From Amoebophrya sp. A120 (taxonomy: Eukaryota > Sar > Dinophyceae > Syndiniales > Amoebophryaceae), in assembly GCA_905178155.1 (NCBI GenBank), contig CAJINV010000001.1:1663904-1727903 (forward strand): a stretch of 64,000 nucleotides of DNA, read 5' to 3'. The first letter of the stretch is position 1. Each line of letters starts with the position of its first letter. Under the pieces are notes generated by a model that did no database searches, had not been told where the DNA came from, and saw only the letters and a list, made by a program, of their open reading frames with translations. The position numbers were made by a program, and so were the translations under genes. Below are positions 45,464-57,400 of this stretch, one piece after another.

Positions 45464-45944
45464 CCCGATGGCACGAAACAGCGCGGAAAAGCATCTTTAT
45501 ACCGCGGAAGTAGCGCGTGAGTGCCTTTGGGGACGACTGCTGCTAGCTGCAAAAAAAGGTACTTTATTCATTTCCTGCGGAAGTGCTACGCTGTACGCTC
45601 TACAGAAGCGCAACGCGCTACAAAGGCATTCACATACGGTGCGAAGACTTCCTTCTTTCTTTTTGTCGATACCAAAACGCAGCTCACTCCAAGTGCTCTG
45701 GAGTGATCTTGTTTATGCAGCTTTATTTGGTGTGCATGCAAATTGAAATTCGCATGACCAAGACCAATTGAATTTTTTCCTAGGGCTCGCTGTGGTCCCT
45801 TTCGAATTTCACGCACTTCCCGTCGATAACTTCCGGGTCGATAAGGGGTAGTCGTGACCAAGAAGTTCCGCCAGAATACCTTATTTTATATTTTACTTCT
45901 ACATTTTCCGTCGGCATTTCATCTGAAGTAGTTGAGTTCTTGCA

Positions 45945-47970
45945 TCACAAAGTTTCTGGAACAAAGAAAAACAATGAGAATCTTGCCGAGAATTGAAAGA
46001 CCACGTCTACTACTTCAACCATACCAGTGCTGTTCTTCCCAGTTCCCAAAGAGGGGTTTGGCGGTTTATTTCCCCAAGCCTGCGGGTAGTCGCAGAGCTT
46101 GATTTTCTCCGTCTTTTTCTGGTTGTGGATACCAGAAGCCGAGTAGTCGGTCTCCGAGATCAGGCTGGATTTCATCAGTAGAGATGAAACGTGTAGCGGA
46201 TTGTTTGCGGCCGGCGAATACAGGAGCGCCGAACAGAACATGAACTTTTCGTCGTCGATCCAGATCCGGTTCCGGTGGTAGTGCTCGAAGCCGAGGTCAA
46301 CCGCGGCCGGGTTCGCGGTTGCGGCGTAGATGCGCGAACAAACAACCACCTCGCGCGGGTCTTCCGAACCGTCCTCGCTAATGTGGAACTCGCGCAAAAA
46401 CAGCCCTGATGCCAACAAGGCCGCGTCCTCTTTGCGGACCTGGGTTGTTTGTACGCGGATACACCTAGAAAAAATGATCTAGTATGTCACGTAGTTTTAC
46501 TATTTTTTTTAGAGCTACAAACTTAAAAAATTACCTTGACGTCGGTCGTGTAGACCCAGTCCGAGAGGAAGACGAGGCCCTCATCTACTGTAGGCTAAAA
46601 TGTTGAAATACCTTTCCCGAGGACACGAGCGCTCGGCCGAGGCCGAGACGAATCTTTTTCTGAAACCGGTCGGCGTCGAGCTCCCCGTCGTAATCGTCCT
46701 CCTTGCACTCACTTCCGTAGTTTCCTCCCTTCTCCGACGCTTTCGTCGACTCATCCAAGCAGCGCTGGTCGTAGTAACGCTTCCACTGCTCCTCCGTGCT
46801 GTTGCGCGCGTAGGGTCCGAACAGGTTCCACCGGCGGATGGACTTGGCTGCGTAGGAGTCAGCCCGCAGCAAGTTCTGCGCGATGACCTGCTCGGGGGTC
46901 ATAACCGGAACCAGCGGACCGCGCTTCCGGGTGTCCAACCCCGCCTCTTTTTTCGCCTTCAGCTCCTCGCGCTTTTCCGCCGCCTCCTCTTTGGTATTGG
47001 TCCGACTGTTTTCCAACGCGTTTACGAAGTTCGTAGCCGCCCGCTCGGTGGCAAATCCGACTTTGAAGGACAGGCTTTTGTTTGTTCCCTCGGTCGGGAT
47101 AAAGGCCTTTTTCATCCTCACCAACTCCTGCTTCACCTCGTTCTGCTTCGGGGTCTGCAAACACTCGCCCGGCTTCGAAACCCGCAGGGTTACCCAGACA
47201 GTGTCGGAAGTAGCGTTCGTCCCGCTTTCTTCGAGGTCATCAGGTCCAGATTGCTGCTGCGCCGCAGCAGATGAACTGGAAGACGAGGATGACGCAGCTC
47301 CTGCTTTTGCTTTCGGCTGCTTCTTGCCCGCCACGTTTTTGCTCCCCGCCTTACCCGTCGCTCCTGCGCTGGTCGCCTTTGTTCCAACGGAAATCGCCTG
47401 GATGCTCCCGTAGGTGAACTGCGCCATCCGGCGGTTGTCGCGGTTCAATAGCACCATTTCGGGCGGTGGCGCGTTGTTCCCCGCGCGGCGACCACCCCCT
47501 GCAGCCGGGCGGAGAAAGTCATTGTCGTCGCTGAAATCGGAATCGTCGTCATAACAGTCGGAATCGTAATCATACATACCTCCGAAGCCGATGAAAAAAC
47601 CGCCGCCGAATCCAAACCCCCCGCGACCACGACCTCCGCGCTTCTTCATGGCCTTCATTTTTTTCATCGCGGCTTTCTTCATGGCCTTCATTTTCTTGCG
47701 CTTTTTCTTCTCCACGCGCACCTTGCTCCAGTCGGTCTCCACCAGTTCGAGGGAAAGCTTGTTCTTCGTTTTGCCGGAGCCGAGAACCGCTTCGATGCGC
47801 GTTTCAAAGCGGGGGCGGGTCTCCTTGCGACCTTTCGTAGAGACAACGGCCTCCACCTCGTCGCCACTCGTGCCGGCCTCGAAAAGAAATTTTTTCTGCG
47901 ACTTGGTGGACCCATCGCTGAAATCCAGCGCGACAACAGAATGGGTCGCTGCCAGCACAGGAGCCGCCAT
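45945..47970 (-). CDS. Lys/Met-rich, probably nuclear protein with folded C-terminal region
   Basis: Exon 1 (47970-46612) encodes about 450 residues. It has a beta-rich start (HSVVALDFSDGSTKSQKKFL), a strongly basic block KKMKAMKKAAMKKMKAMKK (about residues 90-110), a Gly/Phe stretch with GGFGFGGGFF, an acidic Asp-rich stretch, then a folded part (TVWVTLRVSKPGECLQTPK, RAATNFVNALENSR, SIRRWNLFGPYARNSTEEQW). A short exon (about 46588-46535) encodes VDEGLVFLSDWVYTTDVK, and a third (46464-46025) encodes CIRVQTTQVRKEDAALLASG and EVVVCSRIYAATANP. The chain ends after a GT-AG intron at a stop at 45945. Lys-Met repeats of this kind are common in dinoflagellate proteins; a nuclear role is inference. 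The second exon keeps its frame only if splice sites around it are shifted slightly from GT-AG. It may continue into the 44840-45463 exon. Confidence 0.65.
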
Positions 47971-48799
47971 CTTGTCCTCTTGAGGTCTTTTTTATTCTGC
48001 TTTGACTAGACAATCAATCCAAACTCTTCAATGCTCCGGAGAGCTGCCGTGATTATAGAAAAATTACTTATCAGTGCGCGACTTCAGACTCGGCCAAATT
48101 TTTTTTCCGAAACTCTCACCTAAAGCACTGCGCGCTGCAGTGTCCTCAAATGCGCAGCATTTTCTGAAATCGAATCCAGAATGTTCTTGCAGCATTAAAA
48201 ATTTGCAGCTTGCGCCGCAGCTTGACATCTTCTCGCAACAGGTCCCTTTTTCTTAACGATATTAGAGTCCAAGTGACAACTCGTCAACCTCCACGACAGC
48301 TCTAGTTAAAGGCTTCGATTTTTGTTCGGGAAGCTTCATGTTCATCTATCGGCAGATTCATATCATGAATATCATGCCGGACGATCATATCATCGACTAC
48401 TCAGTTCTTGCGTGATCGTCAACTTTTTCATCAACGCCACGAACTCACCTCTTGCGTGGTTCGCAAATCATACGTATTGATTTCGAACAACGAGGTTCTT
48501 GCACAGAGGCTGATGCTGTTCATCAACGAGCTTCGCTGCTCTGTGTGACGACTGCGGCGAGGACAAGCAACTTCTCGCGTTACTCCAGGTGGAGCTTTTC
48601 ACCATCGGAAGGAAACATACTCAGACTCCGAGGAAAAGAGAAACCGAAACGGTAGCACATGTGACAAGTTTTGAAATTCGGGCTCGGCTCACGCTATCGC
48701 GGTTAATGAACCGATCATATTTATAGATACGCTGCTGGCGCAGATTTTCGCAAACACCAACAAGCAGGAACGTCGCGCAAGTTCGGCTACTTTCAAGGC
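47971..48799. other. Intergenic, 0.8 kb
   Basis: Upstream of the Lys/Met-rich gene and downstream of the secreted protein gene. No supported feature. Confidence 0.5.
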
Positions 48800-50011
48800 T
48801 TACCACGCCGGAGTGCCCGGGTGATCGTAAATGAACTGCAGGTTTTCCGCTTGCGCGTCGGCGCTCGCCGACATTTGTCCCTCGAGACGGTCGCACTGCC
48901 AAAACATCGCCAGACACCGGTCAAGGCCGTTCATCTCCGCTTCGCTACACTTGCCGCGCGTCTTCACCTTCGAAAAGTCCACGTCCTCGTGGAAGACGCG
49001 CGACGCGAAGTTGTTCGGCGTCGATTCATTGTCGGGAGTCCCGTGAATTCTTGCCACGGTAGCAGATGATGTTGATGTGGTGCTTCTCCCAGTGTAGAAG
49101 TGCCTAGACTTCTTCTGCGCATTGGTCTGGAAAGATGAGTTAGAGTTGGTTCTTCTTGTGTAGTTGACACGACCTTGTTTACTCGAGGCTTTGGCCGCGC
49201 GTTTTTCAAACATTTGCAGCAGCAACGTGTTTGTCAGTGGGTGGTCAAACTTGGCTCGAAACAAGGCTTGCTTCACAGCGGTGGGAGAGGTCGCGCTGCT
49301 TGAGCTGCCAGATCCGGTAGCACCGTTGATGTAGTAGTCCACGGTGTGCAAGCACTCATCCCGCTGCGTGTTGCATGCCGCAATTTGGTATGGAGCGAAA
49401 AAAGAAAACATCGTACATTGTCATTGTGCTAGTGCGTGTGCGGATCAAAATCAAAAATCACAATGCTGATGATAGCGACTCGTTTTCCTTCTTTCAGTCT
49501 CATCAACGTGCCTGATGCCCTTGACTCTGAGCTACTGGAGGAAGGACGATCTTTTCATTTGCTTGGATATCATCTCCTTGCAATCGCACCCGCTAATCGT
49601 CGGCTTCCGGACGCAGTCCCGTTCGAAACTCCCTGGCCCGGCGGTCGCAAGCGATGCTGCCGATGATCCGCCGTTCAGCACCTGTTGCTGTGCATGTTTC
49701 ACTTCCTCCGGACTCTTCACCGGCGTGAAGGCCGCTTTGCGCGGCGGCTCGGAAACGGGCGGTGTTTGACGTCCATGTTGTTCTTGCTGTGCACCAGTGG
49801 TATCAGCTGCTTGTACTTGGGAAAGTGCAAGAACACGACATCTTCTTGGAGACAAGAAGTTTTTACTCCCGGTAGCCTTGGTGCTCGAAGATGTAGTTTT
49901 CTCCTGTTTGCCGGAAGCAAGGGCGACCGCAGTGGAACTTGCGCTGTAACCGAGGAAAAAAAAGAACACAGTCAGCAGCAATCCGTGGTGGCAACTACGT
50001 GGTGAACGCAT
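48800..50011 (-). CDS. Secreted Cys-containing protein of unknown function
   Basis: ATG at 50011 gives MRSPRSCHHGLLLTVFFFFL then GYSASSTAVAL: a basic start, a long hydrophobic core and small residues, as in a cleavable signal peptide. A second ATG at 50056 would hide it, so I prefer 50011. Exon 1 continues through low-complexity Ser/Thr/Gln sequence to CVRKPTISGCDCKEMISKQM and ends near 49540. Exon 2 (about 49395-48800) has IAACNTQRDECLHTVDYY, a Ser/Thr linker, then KCSEAEMNGLDRCLAMFWQC, ending DHPGTPAW. The scattered Cys suggest disulfides in a secreted or vesicular protein. The intron between has no clear GT-AG pair that keeps phase, so its ends are approximate. No family is recognised; for a parasite a secreted role at the host interface would be only a guess. 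Confidence 0.6.
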
Positions 50012-50761
50012 CGCTCCAGCTGGAAGATGAACCGTGGGAGCGGACCCCGTCCGCATGGCGGATTTGCTGCTGCTACACGCAGTCTGCTACGAGCGCTTGT
50101 TCATGGACGCAGCTACCCGGGTTCCATTTTCTTCGGTCCTGCAGGTTTCCAGGACACGAAGCTGCTGCAGCTACGCTTCCTGCTGCAGTTTTTTTTATTT
50201 CGCGACCACGGTGACAGAGACAGGCTTTTTCATTTAGAAGTTTGTGACTAGGAGAAACAGAACTACACCTGGGGCGCCTTCTGTGAGATACGTTGCTCCA
50301 AAGATAGAGCAAGGAAGGCAGAACAAGCGCAGCGACGCTGCTAAAACGGGAGCTACGAAATCGCAATCATCACTCAAAGGTGATGAAATCTATCACAGGA
50401 GTGAAGCATCAAATTCTTTCAAAATAAAACCGCCAGTGTCCTTTTCTTCTTCTTTTTCTTGTCACGCTCGTAGTGGTGTCGCTCCGAAACATCGACACAT
50501 CTGACAGGAGACACTTGTTGCAGTAGCAACTCGCGGCCCGGCGTAGTTGCGTCAATCAAATACAATTTTTTCATCTTTAGATGTTGTGTGAAAATAAATG
50601 TTCGTTGCAAAATGAAAGTGTTGGATTGTGATGTACTAGCTAGTTCTTTGGTAGAACAAGCGATTCGAATTCAGTTTTCAAGAAAAAACTACTTTAGTAC
50701 GAAGTAGACGGACATGAGAAGTACTATTTTCATGCCCCTATAATTTTTTGTATCTTTGACT
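50012..50761. other. Intergenic, 0.75 kb
   Basis: Between the secreted protein start and the 14-3-3 stop. Several plus-strand shadow frames; nothing supported. Confidence 0.5.
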
Positions 50762-53718
50762 TTACGCCTCCACATCTTCGACGTTCAACTGGTCCTCATT
50801 CACGGGGTATGACAGTGCACAACTCCCCCTCCCGCTCATTTGTCATGCAAAATCCCAAATCCAGTCGCTGACTTGTGGCACTGTTTGCATGACTAATTCC
50901 GGGACCCCAAATAGAAGTCCTACATTGGGCACATAAATTTTTCATGCACAGGCTCCATTCGTGCTGGTGTTTGTATTGCTGTTCATGCCAACATATAAAT
51001 GAGGGGGAGGGGGAGTTCTGCACTGTCATACGGGGTGCACGTCTGACGTCCACAAAGTCAGGTTATCGCGCAGGAGTTGCATAATGGTCGCCGAGTCTGT
51101 GATGTGGAGTGCGAATGCATGTTGACTACGGTACTAGTTTCTGCCCATGTTGATCCATGTTGGCCCGTAGGCTTGCAATCATGCAAAGGTACCTGGTGGC
51201 AGTGCATTCACAGGATCAGGACCTGTAAAATTATGTACGGAGGTGAAAATTGCGTATTAGTACCTTTGTAGTTATCGTCGTCAAGGTTTTCCATTTTCGG
51301 AATGGCGTCGTCAAACGCAGCTTTGGCTAGCAAGCAGGCTCGCTCCGCACTGTTCAGAATCTCGTAGTAAAAGACCTGGATTTATTGTTATTTTGGAAAG
51401 CATTTGTATCCGCTTTTTTTTTCCCGTTGTAGAAGTGCAGAACACATAGAAAAAATGGATCATGAAGATATGTATGTATGTATATGCTCCGCTCTTGTTT
51501 CAAACAGATGCGGCGCTCGCTCTTTGACCAGGCTATACTTGCGATGATCCGTCTGACAGCACGGCTGTGGGAGCAGGACGTGCGAAAACCCTTCAACGCG
51601 ACACACGGCCTCAAGTCGTGGAAGCTGAAGGGGAGCAACGTGCATGAAGGGAAATGGGCGCGCTGTGCTGCCCTGCTTCGAGCACTGGCTCCTTATAGCA
51701 GCATTATTCAGAGGGTGCACACCGGGCGCACTAACACAGAATAATTACGCTACGTGCGTAGGGAGGTGCGCTTCCAGAGCGGCTCCACGGACATCCGGCT
51801 ATTGCCGGACGGGCAGAATGTAGGGCGCAAGCTGTGGCGGTTGGGGCTCACGCAGGCGGAGCCTCCGCCGCCTCTTGCGCCGCCTCCCGGGAACGGTTTT
51901 CCGGCCCCGCCAGGGGGGTAAGGGTGCCAGCCCAGGCTTTCCAGAATAGCGCAGGCCCCACCGTTTTCGCCAGTCTTCGGCAAGTGCCGCCGGCTGCGTG
52001 CTGCGCACTACGTGAGGCAGTAGGGCGTACGACGGTGCGCCTCCACCAATACGGCACAAGGCCGCCGGGAGGGCACGCCATGCCGGGCCTCCTTGCACAC
52101 GACGCGGCAACACACTAAAGTGCCCGCCTCGGACTGGTCGGGCGCGGTGTGGCGCTGTGCCGCTCAGGTTAAGCACGCGGACGGCCCTCCGCCGTCTCAC
52201 TCGCCAGGAGCATAGTACAGGGCGCACCAGCTTCCAGAGCTGGGCTCGTCCTCAAGAAGAGAACACCCACCAGGGGCGAGGGGGCGCGCGCTGGATTGCG
52301 GGCGCCGCCCTACATTACTCACCAGGAGCAGCGGCGTGCTGCCGCTTAGTTTGCGAGACTTGATGCGTCTGCCTCAGGTAGGTAGCGCATCTGGGCGCCA
52401 GGCCCTTATCACGACTTCCCTTCCCTCCAGGGGCGGGAGATCATGAAGATATCGTTGGTTAACATTCCTGGTGAGAGAGGTAACCTTGATGTACGTAGCA
52501 ACTTTCTCGTACTTGCTTTTATGCAAAATAGTACCGAGTAGTTCAAAGCCAGGCCTAGTCGAATTGGATGTATTGCCGGTAGATGGTTCAACGCGAGACT
52601 TGAAGCCTGTTTGTACGCCTCACGTATCCAACGGGAAAAATGAAAGTGTCTGCGGTCTCAGCTTCTGGGCCTTCATAGCTAGACTAAGACTAAGCCATAT
52701 TTGTCGTGTATTTGGTGTATAGGTATACATGTGGCACACGCAGGCACAGTAGAAGATTGCAAAAAAGTGGAGTACTAGCATGCAAACATTTATTGGCAAC
52801 TACCCTGCGTCTTCGCTAGAGCAAGCAAGTCTTGCATTGCTCTTGGACTTGGTCTAAATGCGACCAGAAAAGCTGCCAGACACTCGTCATGATTGCTTCG
52901 GATATCGTGGGCATCTTCTGCTGCCTTGTGATGCGCGTCGTTATCATCGAGTGATTCTGCTAGGTACCGGCAGTAGTCACCTGGATTTAGAAGTTGGTGG
53001 ACCTTAACTTTTGAAACACCACAAGATGTTGACTCAGTTTGCTTTAATAAGTCTAAGTATCTTGTTTTTATCGTATGGGTATGTTTTTTTCGATTTCATG
53101 TAGAACAAGCAATCAAACAATACCTCTCATTTTCAGCCAGAAGACTTTTGACTCGTTGTCTGCGGCGATGGGCATGAGATCATCTTCAATGTGCTTGAGT
53201 ACCTAGCGGAAAAAACGTAAAAAAATACTATAACGAGAACGATGAGGATGAAGCACAGACACAGAAGATCGGGAGAACGTCTTGCAGAAATAAGCTACAC
53301 GGACGTGCACGTGCACGATACTGTGATGCCGATGCGATCATGAAAACCCCACTCCGATTACAGAAACCAAAAAGCAAAGCAAACGTGCGAAGGTATAGAC
53401 TACAAACATGAATAGGTGTACCTGGTAGCAAAAGTCTCTGAGTTCTTTTTCTATGCTTTGTCGGTAGCTGGCTATTATCTGCCGAAACTCTTCTTTGTCG
53501 TCCCCTATTTCGCGCTGCGCGATGCCCTGGATTGCCCGCCAGGCGGTCCGTCGACCGCCGACCACGTGCTTGTAGGCAATCGAGAAGAGGTTTCGCTCCT
53601 CCAGCGTCAGGTCGGTGCCCATCGTCACCAGCGAATTCACGTGCTCCAGCATGTCCTCATAGCGCTCGCTCTGCTCGCACACGCGAGCAAGAAACAGGTG
53701 GTAATTTCGATCCACCAT
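50762..53718 (-). CDS. YWHA: 14-3-3 protein
   Basis: Phosphoserine/phosphothreonine-binding adaptor that works as a dimer. Exons: 53718-53422, 53202-53124, 52980-52905, 52624-52535, 51375-51264, 51095-51031, 50807-50762. Conserved landmarks in order are [34 protein letters not shown] (phosphopeptide-groove Lys and Arg), [45 protein letters not shown] and [14 protein letters not shown]. The tail is short and acidic, [12 protein letters not shown]. Length is about 245 residues, normal for the family. Four introns are GT-AG. The last (51030-50808) is an introner element with a perfect CGGGG repeat. The third (52904-52625) is a probable older introner, whose removal gives [11 protein letters not shown] as expected. 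The fourth intron carries a 967-bp mobile insertion. No part of the conserved core is missing. Confidence 0.94.
50808..51030. mobile_element. Introner element, 223 bp, target repeat CGGGG
   Basis: TATGACAGTGCACAACTCCC and CCTCCC at the left against GGGAGG and GGGAGTTCTGCACTGTCATA at the right, about 34 bp with few mismatches. CGGGG at 50803-50807 and 51031-51035. Removal joins LWTSDVHP to VNEDQL. Confidence 0.92.
51472..52438. mobile_element. 967-bp GC-rich insertion with 14-bp target repeat
   Basis: GATCATGAAGATAT occurs at 51458-51471 and 52439-52452. The insert starts GTATGTATGTATA beside the left copy, which on the minus strand is a (TACA)n-like 3' tail. Long target repeat plus tetranucleotide tail points to a non-LTR retroposon lying in the minus orientation. 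The right two-thirds is far more GC-rich than the surrounding intron and holds repeated motifs (CTTCCAGAGC, CACCAGGAGCA-like) and hairpins. An 88-codon plus-strand frame at 51478-51744 has no recognisable domain. It lies wholly within intron 4 of the 14-3-3 gene. Confidence 0.75.
52625..52904. mobile_element. Probable degenerate introner element, 280 bp
   Basis: Starts TATCCAACGGG and ends GATTGCTTCGGATA. Flanks TCACG and TCGTG agree at three of five bases. Excision here restores a normal 14-3-3 sequence, while no GT-AG pair does. Confidence 0.6.
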
Positions 53719-54484
53719 GGCAGGAGCTCGGTGACTGGAATCACTATTTTGAAATTGTTTTTTTTCCTTCTACGAACGAGTGAGATATGAAAGGTATCAA
53801 TTGGATAAATTTAAAAAATTCTGCAACCCGGAAGGCGAGACGAGATGCAACATTGACAGATTTTTGTGCTGGAGGAGCTCCCTGGTCTGGAAAAATGATG
53901 TGTTCATTGCGCAGAGTAAGATTGTCTTTCAGGTCTCTTGCTAATTGGCACCTCTCTACTGCCTGTTTTTTGTTGAGTGCCGCTCATCACTCTTTCTCTT
54001 CCAGGAGCAGCGAAAGGACAAACCTGAAGATAAGGCTTAAGGAACTTATCGCTTCACTGAGTCTCGCTCTGCTCTCAGTAGTCGTACTTCTACTTCTTTC
54101 GGCTCCTGCATGAAGAAGTTCCAGCGGAGCCTCCGCTTCATAAAAATTGTTTCGCTCGAACACACATAAATCAACGGAAAAGCAAACCCACACGAACACA
54201 CTTGAATCCCGTGGCCGGAGTGAACGAGATTAAAATCAGCCATCTGTCTCTGTGTTCAAGAAGAGGAGATTTTTAGGGCGTTATCTTCATCATGTCGCAA
54301 AGGCATTAGCCTTGTAGCGGATGCGCTCGTGGCGTTGCCAATCATAAAATGTCGCTTACAGCAGGTCGTGTGATGTTACAGCTCGTCGATGTCACGAAAA
54401 ATGAATGTGAGGATCAAATATCGTCTGTGTAGTACTTCTATGTTGATGGTTCAATCGCGCTCGCGGCAGAAAACGCTGTACATA
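53719..54484. other. Intergenic, 0.77 kb
   Basis: Between the 14-3-3 start and the AAA ATPase stop. No supported feature. Confidence 0.5.
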
Positions 54485-57400
54485 CTATGCCGCGAATAAT
54501 CTTTGACTCACGCGGGTCCAGCGGTCAATTTCTGTGTTGTCCATCTCTTTTTGAACCGTCCGGTACACATCACGAAGGAGTGCCTCCGTTTCCCTTCTTG
54601 CTTTTGGTCTCAACACTTGCTCTGGATAATTCTTCTTGTCGATACGAATATCAGGACCTTCTCCACCAGCAGGACCCCGCTTGTTATTTTCACTGTCTTT
54701 CTTCACGGCTTGTTTCCATTCCTCTTTACGCAACTCTTTCTCGCGGAGAAGGGCTTTCTTCGCGTCGACATTGTCCTCGTGGTCCTTCATTCCGTAAACG
54801 CCCAAATCGAGGATCGTTTTTTTTATTCCGATTCCACCGTCAGCACTTGCTTTTCTGCCCAACGCCTCCACGTGCCGGCACTTGTTTCGGATGCATTCGG
54901 GGACCAAGAAAAAATCCCGGCAGGTGAACAAAACAGGCAGGGCAGGGAACGTTTCCAAGCACCGCGCAATCTCCGGAATCACGTCGCGCGCCCACAAGTC
55001 TTTGTCGCCGCCACCCAAAAGCCGGTCCGCGTCTTCAAAGACAAGCATAGGAGAAGAGCTGGGTATTTGTACCGAACGAGCTCGAGCAGTAAACGAGGTG
55101 CTTGATGACGACGACACAGCACTACCACTTCTGGCGTTAATATGCTCTGCTACCCGCACCAAATTCACAAACTGCTGCCGGACCGCGCGCGCACTCTCCC
55201 CGACGCCTGATTTCACGATGTCCGGAATGGACACGACACTCATGTGCCGAGCTATGAAAGCCTCAGGTTGGAAATCCTCAAAGTGGAAATAATTTGTAAT
55301 GCAAAAAAACGACTCCAGTTGGAGCACCATTTATAGTCGGCGCATGGCAAATTTCCCGGGCACTCAAAACGCGTCTGTCATGCTAGTTAGGCAAAGGAGT
55401 GCCGCCTTCTCTCATGCTAATTAGCAGCCCAATCCAGAACCCGTAGGAGCACAATAGTCAGCCTCCATTGCGTTCTCTGGAATACAGTCTTTTTGGTGTC
55501 GCATTTCATGCATCGCAAATTATTTCCACTTTGAGGATTTCCATTCTGTTTCTGAGGGTGTCATACGAGCATTCCGCACCACCATGGTCTTGCCAGAGCC
55601 GGTCGGCCCGGACAGAATGACGTGACTCGTCTGCGCCTGTTGCTTGCTCATGCTTAACTGGCTGAGGACGGTTTTGGTAAGTGGCGCGATGGTGCTGGAT
55701 GTCGATGTCGTGGTAGCCGTAGGTTCTTCTGTACTAGGGAGGTTCGTGGTAGACGCAGCATTCATCTTCTTTTCCAAAGGTTGTAAAGAGTTCACAGGCT
55801 TGCTTCCTCCCAGTGATGAATCAGGACGACGAGTACACGTAGCTTTGTCGTCTGAATCGCTATTTGTTCTCCGATTGAGCAAATCTCCTCGACGCTGCAA
55901 TTCAAGTTGCATAGCGAGCGGTAGCGGCAACATTATCCTGTGGTCGCTGGCCTTGTCATGCGCCTCGTTTTCATCATCTGCAGATGCAGTGGATCGCAAC
56001 CGCCGCCGGACCAGAAACACGCTCAAACAGGAAACCGGGAAACCCAAATCCTCCGTTAGCTGGGTGACAAAATCTTCCAGATCGTTTTGCCAGCCACACG
56101 TGACCCGTAAGGTGATAATGTTAACATCTACTCTGGGATGAAGCTGTTGACGATCCGCAGTTGGCGATCTCGTAGTTGCTGGACCGGTGCTCCCCACAGG
56201 GGACGAGGGCCCGCATCTACTTTGACTTTGACTTGATCGTTCAAACGCGAGCTTTTTCCGCAAAAAAAGCCCTACTCCGCGCAGGCTCTGACTCACGGGG
56301 TCTAAGAAGTGGGAGCTAACCCGACCGGTAGCGGGAAGTGGCAGGTGCACGTCTTTTTCCGCAAGAATTATGTCCGCCAGAGATTGCGGCGACTGCGTGA
56401 AAAGGTGCTCGAAAGGGATGTTTCTAACTGATTGATCATGCTGAAAGAGCAGGTCGGATGCTGTTCTTGTCGGTTCTGCAAGAAACAAGCTGGGATCTAG
56501 ACCGTAAACAAGAATTCGCAACTGGCTGGAAGCAGGGAACGACGTAGCACCATCATGATTTTCGGGGACTACTTTTGGAAAGATGACGTATTTGTTGGTC
56601 CTTCTCTTTCTAGAGTTCTCTGTCATGATTCCCGGCGTTGCGTCGATTTCACTGTCTGGAGGCGCTGCTGCGTGCGGCGTAGTCCTTAAAAAAACATCGT
56701 CAATAACTTCGCGGGCATCATTTGGTGAGTTGGTGTTGGATGAGTAGTAGTCTGCAGTCCACACACATTCAGCGATACTGAGGGAGGATGCCGCAGACCG
56801 CGAAACGACTGGTCCTGGAGATGCACTTTTCTCCTGCAACAGACCCTGTCTAGTACTTTGCGCATCGTCCCTCTGCTCCATAGGGGGTTCGCTGCTGTGT
56901 AACTTCGGCGCGTCTAGTACTCCTCCCTGTGACCACTGCGGACTGTTTTGGTCCGCTGGTTTATTTGTTCTCTTACTCACAACATCAAGCTCGTCACTTT
57001 TTCCTCCGTCGTCTTCTTCGCTGAGTGGCTTGTCGTCTGAGTAGAGGTCCAAGGTAGCTCGCAGGATTCGCAGATCCGGTTGTGGCGCGAGCTGCAGGCG
57101 GATCTCGGTCTCGCTTGAAATCACGCCCCAGGAGGGTACTTCTAAAGTTCGCTGTTGATGCTCGACGATCGAGGCGGTACCGGTAGCGGTAGTTTCGGAC
57201 CCTGTTGTTCCGACCGTGTCGCTGAGGACTTGGCTCGCTCGCAGCCGTCGTCCGTAGCCAATCGTAAGCACGGGGAGGAATTGTGCGGAGCGGGAGCCAT
57301 GCGCCCCGGCGTCGGCGGACGACCTGGTCGGCGTCCTGAGCACTGCGCCCGCCCACTCCTGGCGTGCAAATTCGTGCAACAACCAGGGATTGGCCAGCGC

